Assembly (NCBI GenBank): GCA_964545585.1
Contig: CAZJFT010000049.1
Coordinates: 1 to 6,963 of the forward strand
DNA from: UBA9642 sp964545585
Lineage (GTDB): Archaea > Nanobdellota > Nanobdellia > Woesearchaeales > UBA9642
Reading direction: 5' to 3'
Length of the DNA stretch: 6,963 nucleotides
Shown here: piece after piece, positions 5,580 through 6,963 of the stretch
Numbering within the stretch: position 1 is the first letter of the stretch
How the letters are laid out: each line of letters starts with the position of its first letter
The notes under the pieces: model-generated
The model's input: the letters and a program-made list of their open reading frames with translations, nothing else
Databases searched by the model: none
Told to the model about the DNA's origin: nothing
Position numbers and translations under genes: made by a program

Positions 5580-6284
5580 TTAAATGGTTTTCCCATACTT
5601 TTCCATCAATAATGGATTGAGATGTTTCTTTAATTGTCTATAACACTCTTCAGGTTTATTATCTTTAGTATTTATTATCTTAAATCTTTCAGGTTCGTTT
5701 TTGGCCATATCCATGTATCCATTCCTTACTCTTTCATGGAATGATAATCCTTTAGATTCCTGCCAATCGCCGTTAACGAATTCTTTCTTGGATCTTGCCG
5801 CGCGCTCAAGACCGACATCTGGCGTTATGTCAAGATAAAATGTGATATCAGGTTTTATGTTTTGGGTCGCTATATCTTGAGACTTCTCAACAAAACCTGG
5901 ATGTGTGTGATTCAATTCGCCGGCGTATCCTTGATATGCTCTGCTGGAATCAAGGAACCTGTCTGAAACCTCAATGAACCCTTTTTCAAGTCCAGGTTTT
6001 ATCGTTTGCTCAACATGTATTGACCTATCAGCAGAGTATAGAATCAATTCTGCAAACGCCGTCTTGAAATATTGCTTGTCAAGAAGGATCTTTCTTATCT
6101 CTCTTCTTGTGTCATCTCCAACCTTATGTGAATCCTCATCAGCTCCAGGCTCAAACGAGAATTCATAAGGCAGATTCGCTTTCTCGAAATCTTCTTTCAA
6201 TAATCTTAGAAGTGTTCCTTTGCCTGCACCCTCTCCTCCTTCAAAAGTTATGAACAAACCTCTGTAATTGTGTCCCTTATGCAT
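5580..6284 (-). CDS. tmk: Thymidylate kinase (dTMP kinase)
   Basis: Phosphorylates dTMP to dTDP with ATP, the step after thymidylate synthase on the way to dTTP. Seen in the 234-aa sequence: P-loop GGEGAGKGT (16-24) preceded by FE; EPG (45-47); ADR (85-87) in a helix leading to VEQTIKPGL (91-99); the signature SDRFLDSSRAYQG (107-119); LDITPDVGLERA (151-162); and a LID region with R161, R164 and SFHERVRNGY (181-190). Basic residues in the LID and their absence from the P-loop match the bacterial (E. coli-like) type. The Arg of the common REPG motif is Phe44 here. The protein is about 20 residues longer than usual, mostly from a longer segment around 120-130 and the LID. The start is fixed by a strong ribosome binding site, and the gene follows a ThyX-like gene by 9 bases in one operon. 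Confidence 0.96.
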   Translation of the reverse strand: MHKGHNYRGLFITFEGGEGAGKGTLLRLLKEDFEKANLPYEFSFEPGADEDSHKVGDDTRREIRKILLDKQYFKTAFAELILYSADRSIHVEQTIKPGLEKGFIEVSDRFLDSSRAYQGYAGELNHTHPGFVEKSQDIATQNIKPDITFYLDITPDVGLERAARSKKEFVNGDWQESKGLSFHERVRNGYMDMAKNEPERFKIINTKDNKPEECYRQLKKHLNPLLMEKYGKTI

Positions 6285-6287
6285 TTT

Positions 6288-6295
6288 ATCACCTC
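6288..6295 (-). promoter_or_regulatory. Strong ribosome binding site of tmk, overlapping the ThyX-like stop codon
   Basis: On the - strand GAGGTGAT matches eight bases of the archaeal Shine-Dalgarno and ends 3 bases before the ATG at 6284-6282. It shares two bases with the TGA that ends the upstream gene (6296-6294), which implies coupled translation. Confidence 0.85.
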
Positions 6296-6963
6296 ACGTC
6301 CTGTTGAAGAATTCTTCTCTGTCTGCAGGATCAGGTCTTGTCCTTTCAAGCTCTAATCCTCTCAAGAATGGATCATTCTCTCCTAATTTCTTTGCAGCAT
6401 CATAAGTCAATACTCTATAATTTATGTGCCCGCCAGGTCGCACTCTTAAGTTTGCCAGATAATTTGCTTGTTTAGGATTACCGTGCATCCAGATGTTTGA
6501 CCTCGCTGCCAGTGGAAGGATGTTTATGAAAAAATCATATGCTGCACTGTCACCCATAAGTTCATGGCTTCTCTCCATGAAACTGAATGCTTTATTATAA
6601 TATGTCTCAAGCCTATCTTTCATCTCTTGCCTAAGATTGTTGAACTCTGGGATATCCATGTACAATGGAAGCCCAAAACCCTTATTCATAAGAGATATCG
6701 CTTTTTTATAGTTTGTCTCTTCACCATAATATATAGGTATGTGCTGCATGAACCTACCCCACGCTCTATGTCTGTTGAAGTCTCTCAATTCTCCTAGTGT
6801 GCCCTCGAATATCACAGTCAAGTCGCTTGTTGCTGCAAATTGTGGAGGCAATTCTTTCTGATGATTGTGTCCTTTGAATATTATCTTGCTCAATTCAGAC
6901 TTCTTCTCATCAGGCATGGAATAAAGTTCATATAATAATGTATTATAATCTGTATCAGGGAAA
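6294..6963 (-). CDS. thyX: ThyX-like (FAD-dependent thymidylate synthase) protein, C-terminal part
   Basis: The frame stays open to the right edge (the codons before the first visible Met read FPDTDYNTLLYELYS), so the N-terminus lies outside the window. The Met at 6917-6915 is probably internal. Visible ThyX features are a strand plus ELRDFNRHRAWGR around an RHR triplet, the helix NILPLAARSNIW, and NLRVRPGGHINYR, which matches the region where ThyX has 'NLR...' contacts to dUMP. ThyX makes dTMP from dUMP using methylene-folate and FAD, and the tmk gene downstream handles the product, which supports the call. Oddly, only RHR remains of the classic RHRxxSxNExSxR signature; the Ser, Asn-Glu and final Arg positions are changed. 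This may be the second half of a double-domain ThyX-like protein, a form I recall from other archaea and bacteria, with the intact site in the missing half. A nonenzymatic relative is possible. Confidence 0.75.
   Translation of the reverse strand, partial: FPDTDYNTLLYELYSMPDEKKSELSKIIFKGHNHQKELPPQFAATSDLTVIFEGTLGELRDFNRHRAWGRFMQHIPIYYGEETNYKKAISLMNKGFGLPLYMDIPEFNNLRQEMKDRLETYYNKAFSFMERSHELMGDSAAYDFFINILPLAARSNIWMHGNPKQANYLANLRVRPGGHINYRVLTYDAAKKLGENDPFLRGLELERTRPDPADREEFFNRT

Noticed and set aside
6915..6917. Met codon as the start of the ThyX-like gene
   Set aside because: The frame remains open with plausible protein sequence to the window edge and no good ribosome binding site precedes this Met, so the gene is better treated as truncated by the window.
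1..6963. CRISPR array, insertion sequence, prophage or defence island
   Set aside because: No regularly spaced repeats, transposase motifs, terminal inverted repeats or phage/defence genes were found. The endonuclease V homologue alone is not evidence of a prophage.

Overview
The window comes from an AT-rich archaeal genome. The evidence is an archaeal-length SRP54 (448 aa), repeated archaeal TATA boxes (the 9-mer TTTATAAAT at three promoters), strong GAGGTGAT-type Shine-Dalgarno sites on internal genes, two genes that look leaderless, and coding sequence rich in ATA and AGG/AGA codons. The gene mix (a ThyX-like protein apparently longer than the single-domain enzyme, a small PepSY-like protein, an unusual SRP54 P-loop) leans towards a DPANN-type archaeon such as Woesearchaeota. 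That placement is inference.

Layout on the + strand: the last codons of an upstream gene (2-64); a promoter and long structured leader (about 66-224); a DEAD-box RNA helicase (225-1532) ending in a hairpin/T-tract terminator; a promoter placed for a leaderless SRP54 (1601-2947); a calcineurin-like phosphoesterase (2989-3612); and a T4 endonuclease V-like pyrimidine-dimer DNA glycosylase (3620-4054). The last two are closely packed behind SRP54 and may share its transcript. A second apparently leaderless unit follows: a PepSY-like small protein (4105-4596) overlapping a GNAT acetyltransferase (4581-5237). A 222-base T-rich gap then leads to a tiny 28-codon gene (5460-5546), too short for normal gene calling, with its own TATA box, strong Shine-Dalgarno and T9 terminator.

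On the - strand, running in from the right edge, a ThyX-like protein (C-terminal part only, 6294-6963) is followed 9 bases later by thymidylate kinase (5580-6284). Together they would make dTMP and phosphorylate it to dTDP. The tiny gene and tmk converge.

The window is mostly housekeeping: RNA remodelling, membrane-protein targeting, DNA repair and dTTP supply. No mobile element, CRISPR array, defence island, tRNA or rRNA was seen. The items most worth a second look are the 28-aa gene, the helicase leader with competing hairpins, the archaeal endonuclease V homologue with changed active-site arginines, and the ThyX domain with a degenerate signature.
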